Source: Kineosporia babensis (GTDB lineage: Bacteria > Actinomycetota > Actinomycetes > Actinomycetales > Kineosporiaceae). Taken from it: 64,000 nucleotides of DNA. This document shows, one piece after another, positions 15,810 through 24,799 of the stretch. Position numbers and translations under genes: made by a program. Under the pieces are notes generated by a model. That model was not told where the DNA came from and ran no database searches. It was given only the letters and a program-made list of their open reading frames with translations. Location: NCBI RefSeq assembly GCF_021129305.1, contig NZ_JAJOMB010000005.1, forward strand, positions 1 to 64,000. Reading direction: 5' to 3'. Every line of letters starts with the position of its first letter. The first letter of the stretch is position 1.

Positions 15810-16190
15810 TCAGGCCGCAGAGGTCTCGGCGGTCGCCGGGAGGGCGGCCTTGGCCAGCACGACCAGGGCGGCGAAGGCGGCCTCGTCGTTCACGGCCAGC
15901 TCGGCCAGCATGCGACGGTCGACCTCGATCTCAGCGGCCTTCAGGCCCTGGATGAAGCGGTTGTACGTCATGCCGTTCGCGCGGGCAGCGGCGTTGATGC
16001 GCTGGATCCACAGCTTGCGGAAGTCACCCTTGCGCGCCCGACGGTCGCGGTAGGCGTAGACCAGCGAGTGCGTGACCTGCTCTTTGGCCTTGCGGTAGAG
16101 GCGTGAGCGCTGGCCGCGGTAACCGCTGGCGCGCTCGAGGACCTCGCGGCGCTTCTTCTGGGCGTTGACTGCCCGCTTGACGCGTGCCAC
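15810..16190 (-). CDS. rplT: Ribosomal protein L20
   Basis: Early-assembly protein of the 50S subunit. The 126-residue product begins [19 protein letters not shown] and contains [23 protein letters not shown], both classical L20 motifs. It is very basic in the N-terminal half, with a short acidic/alanine-rich C-terminal extension (about 10 residues). In Firmicutes and Proteobacteria L20 represses this operon by binding its leader; whether that holds here is unknown. Confidence 0.97.
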   Translation of the reverse strand: MARVKRAVNAQKKRREVLERASGYRGQRSRLYRKAKEQVTHSLVYAYRDRRARKGDFRKLWIQRINAAARANGMTYNRFIQGLKAAEIEVDRRMLAELAVNDEAAFAALVVLAKAALPATAETSAA

Positions 16191-16257
16191 GTGGAGTCTC
16201 CTTGGTTCTGATCACCGGTCGGCACGACCGGCGACGGGGGTTACGGGAAGCGGGAAA

Positions 16258-16452
16258 TCAGAGGCCGAGCAGGCGCTTGACAGCCTTCAGGTTGCCGTCG
16301 GCGACGGGCTCGTCCGAGGCCAGGCGCCGGGTGCGGCTGGACGGCTTGCCCTCGAACAGGTGGCGACGGTTGGCCTGCTCACGCATCAGCTTGCCCTTGC
16401 CGGTCACCCGGAAGCGCTTCTTCGCACCGCTGTGCGTCTTGTTCTTCGGCAC
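16258..16452 (-). CDS. rpmI: Ribosomal protein L35
   Basis: Small basic 50S protein of 64 residues, starting [21 protein letters not shown], as expected for L35. It lies between infC and rplT in the conserved infC-rpmI-rplT order. Confidence 0.97.
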   Translation of the reverse strand: MPKNKTHSGAKKRFRVTGKGKLMREQANRRHLFEGKPSSRTRRLASDEPVADGNLKAVKRLLGL

Positions 16453-16566
16453 GTCTGTGTCTCCTCATCGATCCGCGCGCGGGTGATCCGCGCGCGGAAG
16501 GTGTGTCGGGACCGGGCGAACTGCAGTGCTGAAGTTCGCCCGGTCACCGGGCTTACGCGGCTGCCG

Positions 16567-17859
16567 TCAGGCGTCGGCGGCCGCTTGCTGCTCGGGGGAA
16601 GCAGCCGGCTTGGCGGCTTCCTCCGCGGGCTTCGCCTCGGCCGCAGGCCCCGGGGTGGGACGCGGACCGGGGCGCGGGCCGGGGCCCGGGGTCGGACGCG
16701 GGCCGATGGAGCCCGGTGTGGGCCGCGGACCCGGACCCGGCATCGGGCGCGGCGTGGGCCGCGCACCGGGAACCGGGGTGGGTCGCGGACCCGAAGCCGG
16801 CGTACCGGTGCCGGGACCGGCAGCCGCCGGACGCGGACCGGACGGACCAGCAGCCGCCGGACGCGGGGCGCTGCTGGGCGCCGGACGCGACGACGGACCA
16901 CCGGGACGGTCGCCGTAGGACGGACGGTCGCCACGCGGCGGACCCGCAGGGCGGTCGCCACGCGGACCGGACGGGCGGTCGCCGTAGGACGGACGATCGC
17001 CACGCGGACCCGAGGGACGGTCGCCGTAGGACGGACGGTCACCCCGCGGACCCGACGGGCGGTCGCCGTAGGACGGACGATCGCCACGCGGGCCACCCGG
17101 GCCACCGGAGGGTCGGGAGGAGTACGAGGACGGCGCACCGGACGACGCGGGCGCAGCGGCAGCCGGAGGCGGCGTCGCGCGCTTGATGAAGATCGGCTCG
17201 TCGTCGTTCTCGGCCTTCAGCGCCTCGGCGGCAGCGGCGGCAGCAGCAGCGGTCTTCTCCGCGGCGGCAGCAGCCTCCTGGCGACGCTTCTCGGCGCGGG
17301 CGGCCCGCTCCTCGTCCAGCACGTCCTTCTGCTCGGCCTTGGCCTCGGCCTTCTTCTTGTTCGGGCCGATCACCATGACCATGTTGCGGCCGTCCTGCTT
17401 GGGGTTGCTCTCGACGTAGCCGTCCTCGGCGACGTCGGCAGCCATCCGTTGCAGCAGGCGGTAGCCCATCTCCGGGCGCGACTGCTCGCGGCCCCGGAAC
17501 ATGATCATGACCTTGACCTTGTCGCCGCCCTCGAGGAACCGGACGACGTGACCCTTCTTGGTCTCGTAGTCGTGCGGGTCGATCTTCAGGCGGAGACGGA
17601 TCTCCTTGAGGATCGTGTGGGCCTGGTTCTTGCGGGCCTCACGGTCCTTGATCGCGGACTCGTACTTGAACTTGCCGAAGTCCATGAGCTTGCAGACCGG
17701 CGGCCGCGCCTGGGGCGCGACTTCGACGAGGTCGAGGTCGGCCTCCTGGGCGAGACGCAACGCGTCCTCGACCCGGACGATGCCGACCTGCTCCCCGTTG
17801 GGGCCGACCAGCCGCACCTCAGGGACGCGGATACGGTCGTTAATCCGGGGCTCGCTGAT
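16567..17859 (-). CDS. infC: Translation initiation factor IF-3 with a long low-complexity tail
   Basis: IF-3 binds the 30S subunit, controls start-codon fidelity and prevents early 50S joining. Residues 1-80 form the N-domain ([20 protein letters not shown]) and 85-170 the C-domain. Unusually, about 260 residues follow: an Ala/Lys/Glu stretch, then a Pro/Arg/Gly-rich region with [14 protein letters not shown] repeats. The start is an AUC codon (17857-17859): GGAG lies 6 bases upstream, an in-frame TAA is two codons before it, and beginning at the first standard start (GTG, 17817) would delete the conserved ISEPRINDR segment. Rare start codons allow IF-3 to repress its own synthesis. Confidence 0.95.
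   Translation of the reverse strand: MSEPRINDRIRVPEVRLVGPNGEQVGIVRVEDALRLAQEADLDLVEVAPQARPPVCKLMDFGKFKYESAIKDREARKNQAHTILKEIRLRLKIDPHDYETKKGHVVRFLEGGDKVKVMIMFRGREQSRPEMGYRLLQRMAADVAEDGYVESNPKQDGRNMVMVIGPNKKKAEAKAEQKDVLDEERAARAEKRRQEAAAAAEKTAAAAAAAAEALKAENDDEPIFIKRATPPPAAAAPASSGAPSSYSSRPSGGPGGPRGDRPSYGDRPSGPRGDRPSYGDRPSGPRGDRPSYGDRPSGPRGDRPAGPPRGDRPSYGDRPGGPSSRPAPSSAPRPAAAGPSGPRPAAAGPGTGTPASGPRPTPVPGARPTPRPMPGPGPRPTPGSIGPRPTPGPGPRPGPRPTPGPAAEAKPAEEAAKPAASPEQQAAADA
16897..17091 (-). repeat. Tandem codon repeats in the infC tail
   Basis: About 195 bases encode five copies of a [13 protein letters not shown]-type unit (IF-3 residues about 257-321). The units are 36-45 bases long and nearly identical in DNA, which favours expansion or contraction by slippage. 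This is an in-gene protein repeat, not a CRISPR array: there are no unique spacers. Confidence 0.85.
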
Positions 17860-17869
17860 GTGTTACTCC
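17857..17869 (-). promoter_or_regulatory. Ribosome-binding site and AUC start codon of infC
   Basis: GGAG (17866-17869) is followed by TAACAC and then the ATC that opens the conserved IF-3 N-terminus. The TAA between them is in frame, so no upstream start can be used. This fixes the start as AUC. Confidence 0.85.
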
Positions 17870-18023
17870 TTCGTACGGTTACGGAGACCGCCGGCAAACA
17901 GGAGAAGGCTCCCGGTCGCAGGCGCTCGGGAGCCTCATCAACGGTCGTACGACAGCCAGGTATTCCACTGCCGTACAGCCCCACCCAGGTACGGCGGGAC
18001 AGCTCCTCCTGGTCGGGAGGAGC
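17870..18023 (-). ncRNA. Structured 5' leader of the infC-rpmI-rplT operon
   Basis: Three hairpins precede infC on the minus strand. The first, GCTCCTCC/GGAGGAGC (18002-18023), includes a Shine-Dalgarno-like strand. The second, GCCGTAC/GTACGGC (17970-17995), is followed by the palindrome GTCGTACGAC (17944-17953). The third, AGGCTCCCG/CGGGAGCCT (17906-17935), looks like a terminator. This resembles known infC or L20 autoregulatory leaders in layout, not in recognisable sequence. A short leader peptide was not identified. Confidence 0.55.
17906..17935 (-). terminator. Probable attenuator hairpin before infC
   Basis: Perfect 9-bp stem AGGCTCCCG/CGGGAGCCT with a 12-base loop. On the minus strand it is followed by TCTCCTGTTTG about 35 bases before the infC ribosome-binding site. 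Its place inside the leader suggests premature termination rather than the end of a gene. Confidence 0.6.
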
Positions 18024-18332
18024 GGACCGGGACCCGATGCCATGCGATCCGGCCGGGGCCGGACTCTGACGCCGGGTGGGAGAGACTCCACTTGGCGCAC
18101 CGAACCCGGCCGGGAACTCTGCGGTTGAGGCAGGCTCCACGACTGAACTCGGTCGGTCAGTAGGCCAGACTACCAGTACCGATGCCGTACCGGCGACCGC
18201 GACCGGCGGCACCGGCGATCTCCGCAGGTAGCGACCACTGAGTGGGAGTTCCGTGGTGAGCACGGATGCCAGCGCACCAGCCCTCGCCCAGGCTCGATCC
18301 CGTACCCGATCACGAGCCGAAGGGGTTAGACC

Positions 18333-19400
18333 GTGACCATCACCGCTGTCGACGAGAGCAAGCTGCACGCCTTCGTGGGCCAGGCCGTCACCGACCTGGG
18401 CGCCGCCATCTCCGGGCTGATGCTGCACCTGGGTGACCGGCTAGGCCTGTACAAGGCTCTGGCCGGAGCCGGCCCGATCACCGCCGCCGAACTGGCCCGG
18501 CGCACCGGCACGGCCGAGCGTTACGTCCGCGAGTGGCTGGCCAACCAGGCGGCCGGGGGCTACGTGGTCTACGACCCGGCCCAGGCCACCTTCGAGCTGC
18601 CCGCGGAGCAGAGCCTGGTGGTCGCCGACGAGACCAGCCCGGTGTTCCTGGGCGGCGCGTTCGAGGCGGTGGCCTCCTGCTACTCCGATCACGACCGGCT
18701 GGCCGGGGCCTTCCGGACCGGCCGCGGGATCGGCTGGCACGAGCACGACGACCGGCTCTTCTCCGGCGTCGAGCGGCTCTTTGCGCCCGGATACGCCGCG
18801 CACCTGGTGCAGAGCTGGCTGCCCGCCCTCGACGGGGTGGCCGACAAGCTGCGGGCCGGGGCCTCGGTGGCCGACGTGGGCTGCGGGCTCGGCGCCGCCA
18901 CGGTGATCATGGCGCAGGCGTTCGAGCACTCCAGCTTCGCCGGGTTCGACCTGCACCAGCCTTCGATCGAGCAGGCCCGGCGGGCGGCCGAGGCGGCCGG
19001 GGTGAGCCACCGCGCCCGGTTCGAGGTGGCGGCGGCCACGGACTTCCCGGGCGAGGGCTACGACCTGGTCTGCGTGTTCGACGCGCTGCACGACCTGGGC
19101 GACCCGGTCGGCGCGGCCCGGCAGATCCACCGCTCGCTCGCCCCGGACGGCACGCTGCTGCTGGTCGAGCCGAACGCCAACGACGGCCTGGAGAACAACC
19201 TGAACCCGGTGGGGCGGACCTACTACGGCCTGTCCACGGCGATCTGTACCCCGGGCTCGCTGGCGCAGGAGGTCGGACTCGGCCTGGGTGCTCAGGCCGG
19301 GCCGGGGGTACTCACCGCTCTCCTGACCGAGGCCGGGTTCTCCAGCGTTCGGCAGGTGGCGGCAACCCCGCTCAACATCATTCTCCAGGTGCGGCCCTGA
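18333..19400 (+). CDS. SAM-dependent methyltransferase with N-terminal winged helix
   Basis: The 355-residue protein has a winged-helix dimerisation domain at about 20-95 (ITAAELARRTGTAERYVREWL), a linker, and a Rossmann methyltransferase core. Motif I is VADVGCGLGAAT (179-190); VCVFDALHDLGDP is the acidic/post-II region. The build matches Rv2258c-like and O-methyltransferase-type small-molecule enzymes; the substrate is unknown. The start is a GTG after AAGGGG. It is one of the few plus-strand genes, placed between infC and sseB, and its 3' end overlaps the convergent regulator gene by 23 bases. Confidence 0.85.
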   Translation: MTITAVDESKLHAFVGQAVTDLGAAISGLMLHLGDRLGLYKALAGAGPITAAELARRTGTAERYVREWLANQAAGGYVVYDPAQATFELPAEQSLVVADETSPVFLGGAFEAVASCYSDHDRLAGAFRTGRGIGWHEHDDRLFSGVERLFAPGYAAHLVQSWLPALDGVADKLRAGASVADVGCGLGAATVIMAQAFEHSSFAGFDLHQPSIEQARRAAEAAGVSHRARFEVAAATDFPGEGYDLVCVFDALHDLGDPVGAARQIHRSLAPDGTLLLVEPNANDGLENNLNPVGRTYYGLSTAICTPGSLAQEVGLGLGAQAGPGVLTALLTEAGFSSVRQVAATPLNIILQVRP

Positions 19401-22059
19401 CCCCCAGCTCCGCCAGCACCTGCTCGCCTTCCGGTTCCCCGGCCAGCACCAGCGTCCGGGCGTACTGGTAGCGGCAGGGGCGCAAGGTGGCGGCCGTGGC
19501 CAGTAATCGGCCGCGGTCGCCACCTTCGGCCAGGGCGGCAGCCCGTTCGACGATGGCCGTCGCGAGCGGATTACCCTCGCTCGAGCGCCGGGCCCGCCGA
19601 ATGCGCTCTTGCGGGTCGGAAAGCCCGGCCAGCACCGCCGATTCGGCCCACAACGCCGCATACCAGGGCCGCCACAGGGCGCTGAACCACTGGTCGAGTT
19701 CCTCGGGCGGGGTGGCCAGGCGCTGCACTGCTTCGTCCGGCCGGTTCTGGTGCAGGAGCACCTGGGCGTCGAAGAACTCGTCCACATGGATCTGCGAGAT
19801 CGGACGCCCGGGAGTCACCAGGCCGTCGATGACCCGCAGCCATTCCTGGTGCTGGGCCTCGTCGGCGCGCAGGGCGTACATCCCGGCCGCCGCGCAGGCC
19901 GCCCGGCTGAAGTTACCTGCCTGCGGCTGCCCGGCTCGTTCCCACCCCTGGATGAACTGTCCGGCCAGCTCATCGGCCCGGTCCCACTCCCCCGTGAACA
20001 CCGTGACCATGAGCAGCCGGGACGCGGCCAGGTGCAGCTCTTCCCGGTAGAACGGCAGAGCGCGCAAACGGACGGCGAGGGCCCGGGCGGTCGGCAGGTC
20101 ACCGGCGGCGACGGCACAGTCGGCTCCCATCTGCAGGCTGTCGAACATCTCGAGCGCAGTCATCGAGGTCGGCGGCAGCGGAGCCAGGATCTCGGTACGA
20201 CGGATCGCGCTGGTGGCCGCCGCGCGTACGTCGCCCTGGCTCAGTTGCATGGCGGTGAGCTGGTCCAGAGCGGAACTCTCGGTCAGCGGATCGGTGGTCT
20301 GCTGGGCCAGGGCGATGGCCTCTTCGATGCGCTGCCGGTTGCCGGGCTCGGCGATCGGGTGCACGGACACCTCGGCGATCAGCAGGTGGGCCCGGGCGCT
20401 CGGGTCGTCGCCGGCCAGTTCCCAGCCGCGGGCGATCAGCCGGGCCACCTCCCCTTCGGGCGGGGCGGTCGCCATCAGGCCCGGCCCTCGGTTGATCAGC
20501 TCGGCGTTGCCGGCGAGGTCGGCTGCGGCACCGGCCCGGTCACCGGCTCGCAGCGCGGCTTCCGAGGCCTGAAGTCTGAGCCTGAGCGCATCCAGACCGA
20601 CGTGCCGGGCCACCGCCGCGCCGGCTGCGCTGCGCCAGGTCTCGGCGGCTACGGCGTCGTTCTCGGCCAGGCTTGCGGCTTGTTCGTAGCGGCGTTGTGA
20701 TTCGGCCGGCCGTCCGTGCCGGAAGCTCAGCTCGGCGGTGGTGATGGCCAGGGCGAAGGCCTCGGCGCGGCTTTCCGGTTGGGTGCAGGCCCAGGTCAGG
20801 GCGCTGCGGGCCTCGTTCATCAGGGTGTCGGACCAGTCGGTTTCCAGCCGGCTTCGAACCCACAACAGGTGACGTCGGTGAGCGGCTTCGGTCTCGCCGG
20901 TCTCGTTGAGCAGTTCGCCACCGTACTGACGAACGGTTTCCAGCACCCGGTAGCGCATCCCGTCCGGGCCCGGGACGGCGATCAGCAGGCTCTGATCGGC
21001 GAGCGCGGCCAGCGCGGCGGGGATCCTCTCGGGCGGGAGCAGTTCGTCCTGCAGCACGGCAATGGCGGCCGGCAGCGGGAAAGGGTCTGCGAAGACCGAG
21101 CTTCGGCGTAGCGCAGTCTGCTCGGGCGGACTGAGCAGAGCGTGGCTCCAGTCCAGGGTGGTGCGCAGCGAACGGTGCCGGTCGTCCATCCGGCGCCCGC
21201 CGGTGAGCAGCCGGAACCGGTCGGCCAGGCCGAGTTCCAGGCCGTCCAGCCCGAGCGAGGCGTAGCGGGCGGCGGCCAGTTCGATGGCCAGGGCCATGCC
21301 GTCCAGGGCCCGGCACAGTGCCACCACCCGCTGCGTCTGTTCGTGGCCCACCGGGTTGCCGCCGGCTGTGGCCCGGGTGCTGAACAGTTCGACGGCGTCG
21401 GTCTCCACGGCCAGCCCTGGCACCGGGAACACCTGCTCGAACGGCACCAGCAGACGGGCCCGGCTGGTCGCCAGCACCCGCAGGCCCGGACTGCTCGCCA
21501 GCAGGCGCTCCACCAGAACGACCACACCGTCGAGCAGATGCTCGCAGTTGTCCAGCAGCAGAAGGGTTTCCCGGGTGGCCAGCCATCCGGCCACGCCGTC
21601 GGCCGCCGACCCGCCGGGGCGCTCGCCGATCCCCAGTGCCTCGGCGATGGCCGGGGCGATCATCTGCGGGTCGAGCACCGGCACCAGGTCGACGTAGCCG
21701 CTGCCGTCGGCGAAGTCGCTGCTCAGGTCGGTGGCCACGCTCAACGCCAGCCGGGTCTTGCCCACCCCGCCCGGGCCGACCGCGGTGACCAGGCGATGGT
21801 GCCTCAGTGCCGCTTTCAGAGCTTCCCGCTCGGTCTGCCGGCCGATGAAGGGGGTCAGCGGGGTAGGCATCGCCCGGGATGGGGTGTGGGCCAGGGCGGC
21901 GAGGGCGCGGCGGTCGTCGGCGCCGAGTTTGCGCAGTAACGACGAGACGTGGCTCTCGACCGTGCGGATCGAGATGAACAGCCGCGCGGCGATCTCGGCG
22001 TTGGTCAGGTGCTCGCCCAGGGCCGCGAGCACCTGACTTTCCCGGTCCGAGACGGCCAT
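19378..22059 (-). CDS. LuxR-type HTH / NB-ARC ATPase transcriptional regulator
   Basis: Large 893-residue regulator. A LuxR-type HTH is at the N-terminus (residues 1-60, SDRESQVLAALGEHLTNAEI and RTVESHVSSLLRKL), followed by an NB-ARC/STAND ATPase with Walker A GPGGVGKT (95-102) and Walker B LLLLD (166-170), then a long helical TPR-like region of about 500 residues. The HTH-first order is the reverse of classical MalT/LAL proteins. Such proteins act as ligand-gated switches. The target may include the adjacent methyltransferase gene, but this is inference from position only. Confidence 0.88.
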   Translation of the reverse strand: MAVSDRESQVLAALGEHLTNAEIAARLFISIRTVESHVSSLLRKLGADDRRALAALAHTPSRAMPTPLTPFIGRQTEREALKAALRHHRLVTAVGPGGVGKTRLALSVATDLSSDFADGSGYVDLVPVLDPQMIAPAIAEALGIGERPGGSAADGVAGWLATRETLLLLDNCEHLLDGVVVLVERLLASSPGLRVLATSRARLLVPFEQVFPVPGLAVETDAVELFSTRATAGGNPVGHEQTQRVVALCRALDGMALAIELAAARYASLGLDGLELGLADRFRLLTGGRRMDDRHRSLRTTLDWSHALLSPPEQTALRRSSVFADPFPLPAAIAVLQDELLPPERIPAALAALADQSLLIAVPGPDGMRYRVLETVRQYGGELLNETGETEAAHRRHLLWVRSRLETDWSDTLMNEARSALTWACTQPESRAEAFALAITTAELSFRHGRPAESQRRYEQAASLAENDAVAAETWRSAAGAAVARHVGLDALRLRLQASEAALRAGDRAGAAADLAGNAELINRGPGLMATAPPEGEVARLIARGWELAGDDPSARAHLLIAEVSVHPIAEPGNRQRIEEAIALAQQTTDPLTESSALDQLTAMQLSQGDVRAAATSAIRRTEILAPLPPTSMTALEMFDSLQMGADCAVAAGDLPTARALAVRLRALPFYREELHLAASRLLMVTVFTGEWDRADELAGQFIQGWERAGQPQAGNFSRAACAAAGMYALRADEAQHQEWLRVIDGLVTPGRPISQIHVDEFFDAQVLLHQNRPDEAVQRLATPPEELDQWFSALWRPWYAALWAESAVLAGLSDPQERIRRARRSSEGNPLATAIVERAAALAEGGDRGRLLATAATLRPCRYQYARTLVLAGEPEGEQVLAELGVRAAPGE

Positions 22060-22120
22060 GATCCGATTGTGCCGTTCACCGCCCGGTCAGGCCGGGCCAC
22101 GGCCAGATCGGTTCAGGCCG

Positions 22121-22139
22121 GTTCCGATTGGTTCGGAAC
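22121..22139. repeat. Small dyad GTTCCGA/TCGGAAC between sseB and the regulator
   Basis: The 82-base gap holds GTTCCGA and TCGGAAC around a 5-base loop, plus repeated GGTTC words. It could be a weak terminator of sseB or an operator for the LuxR-type regulator gene whose start is at 22059. Neither role is established. Confidence 0.35.
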
Positions 22140-22142
22140 GAT

Positions 22143-22895
22143 TCAGACCGAGCGGACCGCCAGCCGGACCGAATCGGTGCGCTCGGTGACCATCTGGTCG
22201 GTCAGCAGCAGTTCGCCGATCCGGGTGGTGGTGGCCCGCACCTGCTCACGCTCCAGGCCCGGGGGCAGGCCGAGAACCACGATCAGGCCGGCCTCACCGT
22301 CCGGTTCGCAGCGGTGCGCCTTGACCTCCGGCACGGCCGTGACCAGCGCCGCGATACCGGCCAGGAGCTCCGGGTCGGTGGCCGGAGGTACCCAGTCCCG
22401 GCCCTGGGCCACCGCCCAGACCGCGGGCCGGGGCAGCTCGACCGAGGCACCGGCCGGGTCGATCACGATCCGGGGGCACTCCTCGACCACCGCCGCCTGG
22501 GCCGCCCGCGCGGCCTCGACCGGGACCGGCCGGGCCTTCGGGTTCCAGTTCTGCAGGGCCGCCACGCTGGTGAAGACCGGCAGCACCTTGGCCTCGTCCT
22601 CACCCACCAGCGTGACCAGGGCCATGTCCGCACTCTTGTCGCCCTGCGCGGCCACCAGCTCGGCGTCGTCGTCGCCCTCGCCGAGCACGGCGACGATCGG
22701 GACCATCGCCCGGGTCGGCGCCCAGGCCCGGGTGATCGCCGCCAGGTCGCCGCCGGCCAGGGCCTCCAGCAAGGCCGGGTCGGCGGAGCCGTCGTCGCCC
22801 GGGAACGGCTGAGCGGTCAGCGTCCGGCCGGCCCAGGGCACGCCGGCCGAGTCGCCCTCGGGGTTGGAGTTGATTCCGTGGGCCACTGCGCTCAC
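22143..22895 (-). CDS. SseB-family protein
   Basis: A 250-residue protein with an N-terminal SseB domain ([17 protein letters not shown] is typical) and a C-terminal SseB_C-like domain (about 170-250). Its biochemical role is unknown. It commonly follows hisA in actinobacteria. The GTG at 22895 forms a GTGA overlap with the hisA stop; a second GTG 9 bases on is possible. Confidence 0.8.
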   Translation of the reverse strand: MSAVAHGINSNPEGDSAGVPWAGRTLTAQPFPGDDGSADPALLEALAGGDLAAITRAWAPTRAMVPIVAVLGEGDDDAELVAAQGDKSADMALVTLVGEDEAKVLPVFTSVAALQNWNPKARPVPVEAARAAQAAVVEECPRIVIDPAGASVELPRPAVWAVAQGRDWVPPATDPELLAGIAALVTAVPEVKAHRCEPDGEAGLIVVLGLPPGLEREQVRATTTRIGELLLTDQMVTERTDSVRLAVRSV

Positions 22896-23647
22896 CCGGC
22901 CACGTGCAGAGCCTGCTCGAGCGTGAAAGCGCCGCTGTACAGCGCCTTCCCGACGATCGCACCCTCCACCCCGACCTGGGTCAGGGCGCGCAGGGCGGCG
23001 ATGTCGTCGAGGTTGGAGATGCCGCCGGAGGCCACCACCGGCTTGCTCGTGCGGCGGCAGACCTCGGCCAGCAGGTCCAGGTTCGGGCCCTTCAGCGTGC
23101 CGTCCTTGGTGACGTCGGTGACCACGTAGCGGGCGCAGCCGTCGGCGTCGAGGCGCTCCAGCACCTCCCAGAGGTCGCCGCCCTCCTTGGTCCAGCCGCG
23201 GCCGGCCAGGGTGGTGCCGCGCACGTCCAGGCCCACCGCGATCCGGTCGCCGAACTGGGCGATCGCGTCGCGGGTCCACTCCGGCTGCTCCAGCGCGGCG
23301 GTGCCCAGGTTGATCCGGCGGCAGCCGGTGTCCATCGCGGCCTGCAGGCTGGCGTCGTCGCGGATCCCGCCGGACATCTCGACGTTGACGCCCAGTTCGC
23401 TGAGCTCGGCGCAGACCCGGGTGATCAGCTCGCGGTTGCTGCCCCGGCCGAACGCCGCGTCCAGGTCGACCAGGTGCAGCCATTCGGCGCCGGCCTGCTG
23501 CCAGGACCGGGCGGCCTCCAGCGGGTCGCCGTAACCGGTCTCGCTGCCGGCCTCGCCCTGGGTCAGGCGCACGGCCTGCCCGTCGACGACGTCCACGGCG
23601 GGCAGCAGCTCGAGCTTGCCGGGCGGTGCGACGGCGGTGTCAGACAT
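22892..23647 (-). CDS. hisA: Phosphoribosyl-formimino isomerase HisA/PriA
   Basis: TIM-barrel isomerase of histidine synthesis acting on ProFAR. The 251-residue product starts at an ATG giving [20 protein letters not shown]. The catalytic Asp in [13 protein letters not shown] is present near residue 19, and the phosphate-binding loops [12 protein letters not shown] and the mid-barrel MSGGIRDD are intact. In most actinobacteria this protein is the dual-specific PriA, also replacing TrpF; that is family knowledge, not shown here. A 444-bp gap separates it from hisH, so it probably has its own promoter. Confidence 0.93.
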   Translation of the reverse strand: MSDTAVAPPGKLELLPAVDVVDGQAVRLTQGEAGSETGYGDPLEAARSWQQAGAEWLHLVDLDAAFGRGSNRELITRVCAELSELGVNVEMSGGIRDDASLQAAMDTGCRRINLGTAALEQPEWTRDAIAQFGDRIAVGLDVRGTTLAGRGWTKEGGDLWEVLERLDADGCARYVVTDVTKDGTLKGPNLDLLAEVCRRTSKPVVASGGISNLDDIAALRALTQVGVEGAIVGKALYSGAFTLEQALHVAG

Positions 23648-24091
23648 GGTGGAACCCTTCCCAGCGAGGCGCCGGTCGGGCAGTAGACCGGCGGTAAAAG
23701 TCGGCAGCCACGCTATCGCGGTCTCGGTGCGGACACGGAGCGCAGGGGTGGGCACGACCGTCGGCCGCCCGCTGACGGCGCCCCGGCCGCCGAGCGACTC
23801 GTTGCCATCGCCCCGCCGGCCTCAGACCTCCAACCGCCCACAGCCTGTTATCGCCCACGCGGTAGCCGAAACTTCTATCGGGAAGACAAAACAACGCCAG
23901 TGCGTGCTTTGTCTTCCCGATATCGCGGGATGATCGCGAGGTGCACCGGCCCCGCGAAGTCGGGTACGTGGGGTCGAGCGGGACTGGACCGGGCACTCAG
24001 CTGGAGGTCTGCCGCCCAAGGCGCGCACCCCGTCCGTAAGCAGCTACGAAAACTGGACGCGAGCGCCCGGCGCAACCACAAACGTCTCCAG
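23648..24091. other. Intergenic gap between hisH and hisA
   Basis: 444 bases with no credible gene, unusual because these genes are normally adjacent or overlapping in actinobacteria. Apart from the inverted repeat near its middle I see no promoter pair of good quality and no mobile-element gene. Confidence 0.5.
23876..23922. repeat. Perfect 15-bp inverted repeat, possible terminator or mini-element
   Basis: TATCGGGAAGACAAA and its exact complement TTTGTCTTCCCGATA flank 17 bases. The arms are AT-richer than the neighbourhood. It lies about 170 bases after the hisH stop and could end hisH transcription, but no T-run follows the stem on either strand. A remnant of a small palindromic mobile element is equally possible. 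Confidence 0.65.
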
Positions 24092-24739
24092 TTACAAGGT
24101 GTTGAGCCAGTTCCGCAGCAGCTGGCTCCCCGCCTCGCCGGACTTCTCCGGGTGGAACTGGGTGGCCATCAGAGCGCCGTTCTCGACCGCGGCGACGAAC
24201 CGGTCGCCGTGCTCGGACCAGGTGACCAGCGGCGGCTTGAGCGTGGCGAGCGGGTCGCCGGGCTCCAGCAGCTCCCACTTCTGCACGCCGTAGGAGTGCA
24301 CGAAGTAGAAGCGCTCGTCCTCGATGCCCTTGAACAGCACGGTGTTCTCCGGCACCGCGACGGTGTTCCAGCCCATGTGCGGCACCACGGCGGCGGGCAG
24401 CCGCTCGACGGTGCCGGGCCATTCGCCCAGGCCTTCCACGTCGTCGCGGCCGAACTCCACCGACTGCTCGAACAGCACCTGCATGCCCACGCAGATGCCC
24501 AGGACCGGGCGGCCACCGGCCAGCCGACGGCCGATCATCCGGTGCCCGCCGACCGCGCGCAGCTGTTCCACCACCGAGGCGAATGCCCCGACGCCGGGGA
24601 CCACCAGGCCGTCGCAGTCGACCGCGTGCTTGAAGTCGGCGGTCAGCTCCACCTCGGCGCCGGCGCGCTCCAGCGCCCGCACGGCCGACCGGACGTTGCC
24701 GGAGCCGTAGTCGAGAACAACCACGTGGGGTGAAGTCAT
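24092..24739 (-). CDS. hisH: Imidazole glycerol phosphate synthase, glutamine amidotransferase subunit
   Basis: Class I glutaminase that supplies ammonia to HisF. The 215-residue protein starts [13 protein letters not shown]. The nucleophile Cys is in [11 protein letters not shown] (about residue 84), and the His-Pro-Glu of the triad is in TQFHPEKSG near the C-terminus. The start at 24739 gives the expected N-terminus. No ribosome-binding site is visible; a TAGAAT box ends 7 bases upstream, suggesting a leaderless mRNA. hisF is not in the window. Confidence 0.95.
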   Translation of the reverse strand: MTSPHVVVLDYGSGNVRSAVRALERAGAEVELTADFKHAVDCDGLVVPGVGAFASVVEQLRAVGGHRMIGRRLAGGRPVLGICVGMQVLFEQSVEFGRDDVEGLGEWPGTVERLPAAVVPHMGWNTVAVPENTVLFKGIEDERFYFVHSYGVQKWELLEPGDPLATLKPPLVTWSEHGDRFVAAVENGALMATQFHPEKSGEAGSQLLRNWLNTL

Positions 24740-24746
24740 ACGGACG

Positions 24747-24752
24747 ATTCTA
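24747..24752 (-). promoter_or_regulatory. Candidate -10 box for leaderless hisH
   Basis: TAGAAT on the minus strand is followed by 7 bases and the hisH ATG. The sdhB terminator lies just upstream, so hisH needs its own promoter. No good -35 box is seen at 16-18 bases. Confidence 0.5.
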
Positions 24753-24760
24753 ATGAGCGA

Positions 24761-24794
24761 AGGGGGTACCCCGGCCACTGCCGGGGTACCCCCT
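24761..24794 (-). terminator. Terminator of the sdhCAB operon
   Basis: Perfect 15-bp stem AGGGGGTACCCCGGC/GCCGGGGTACCCCCT around the tetraloop CACT, 5 bases past the sdhB stop. It cuts the sdh operon off from hisH, which begins 22 bases further on. Confidence 0.9.
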
Positions 24795-24799
24795 CAGGA

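Noticed and set aside
16900-17100. Repeats that look at first like a CRISPR array
   Set aside because: The units are contiguous in-frame codons of infC without unique spacers, and no cas genes are near.
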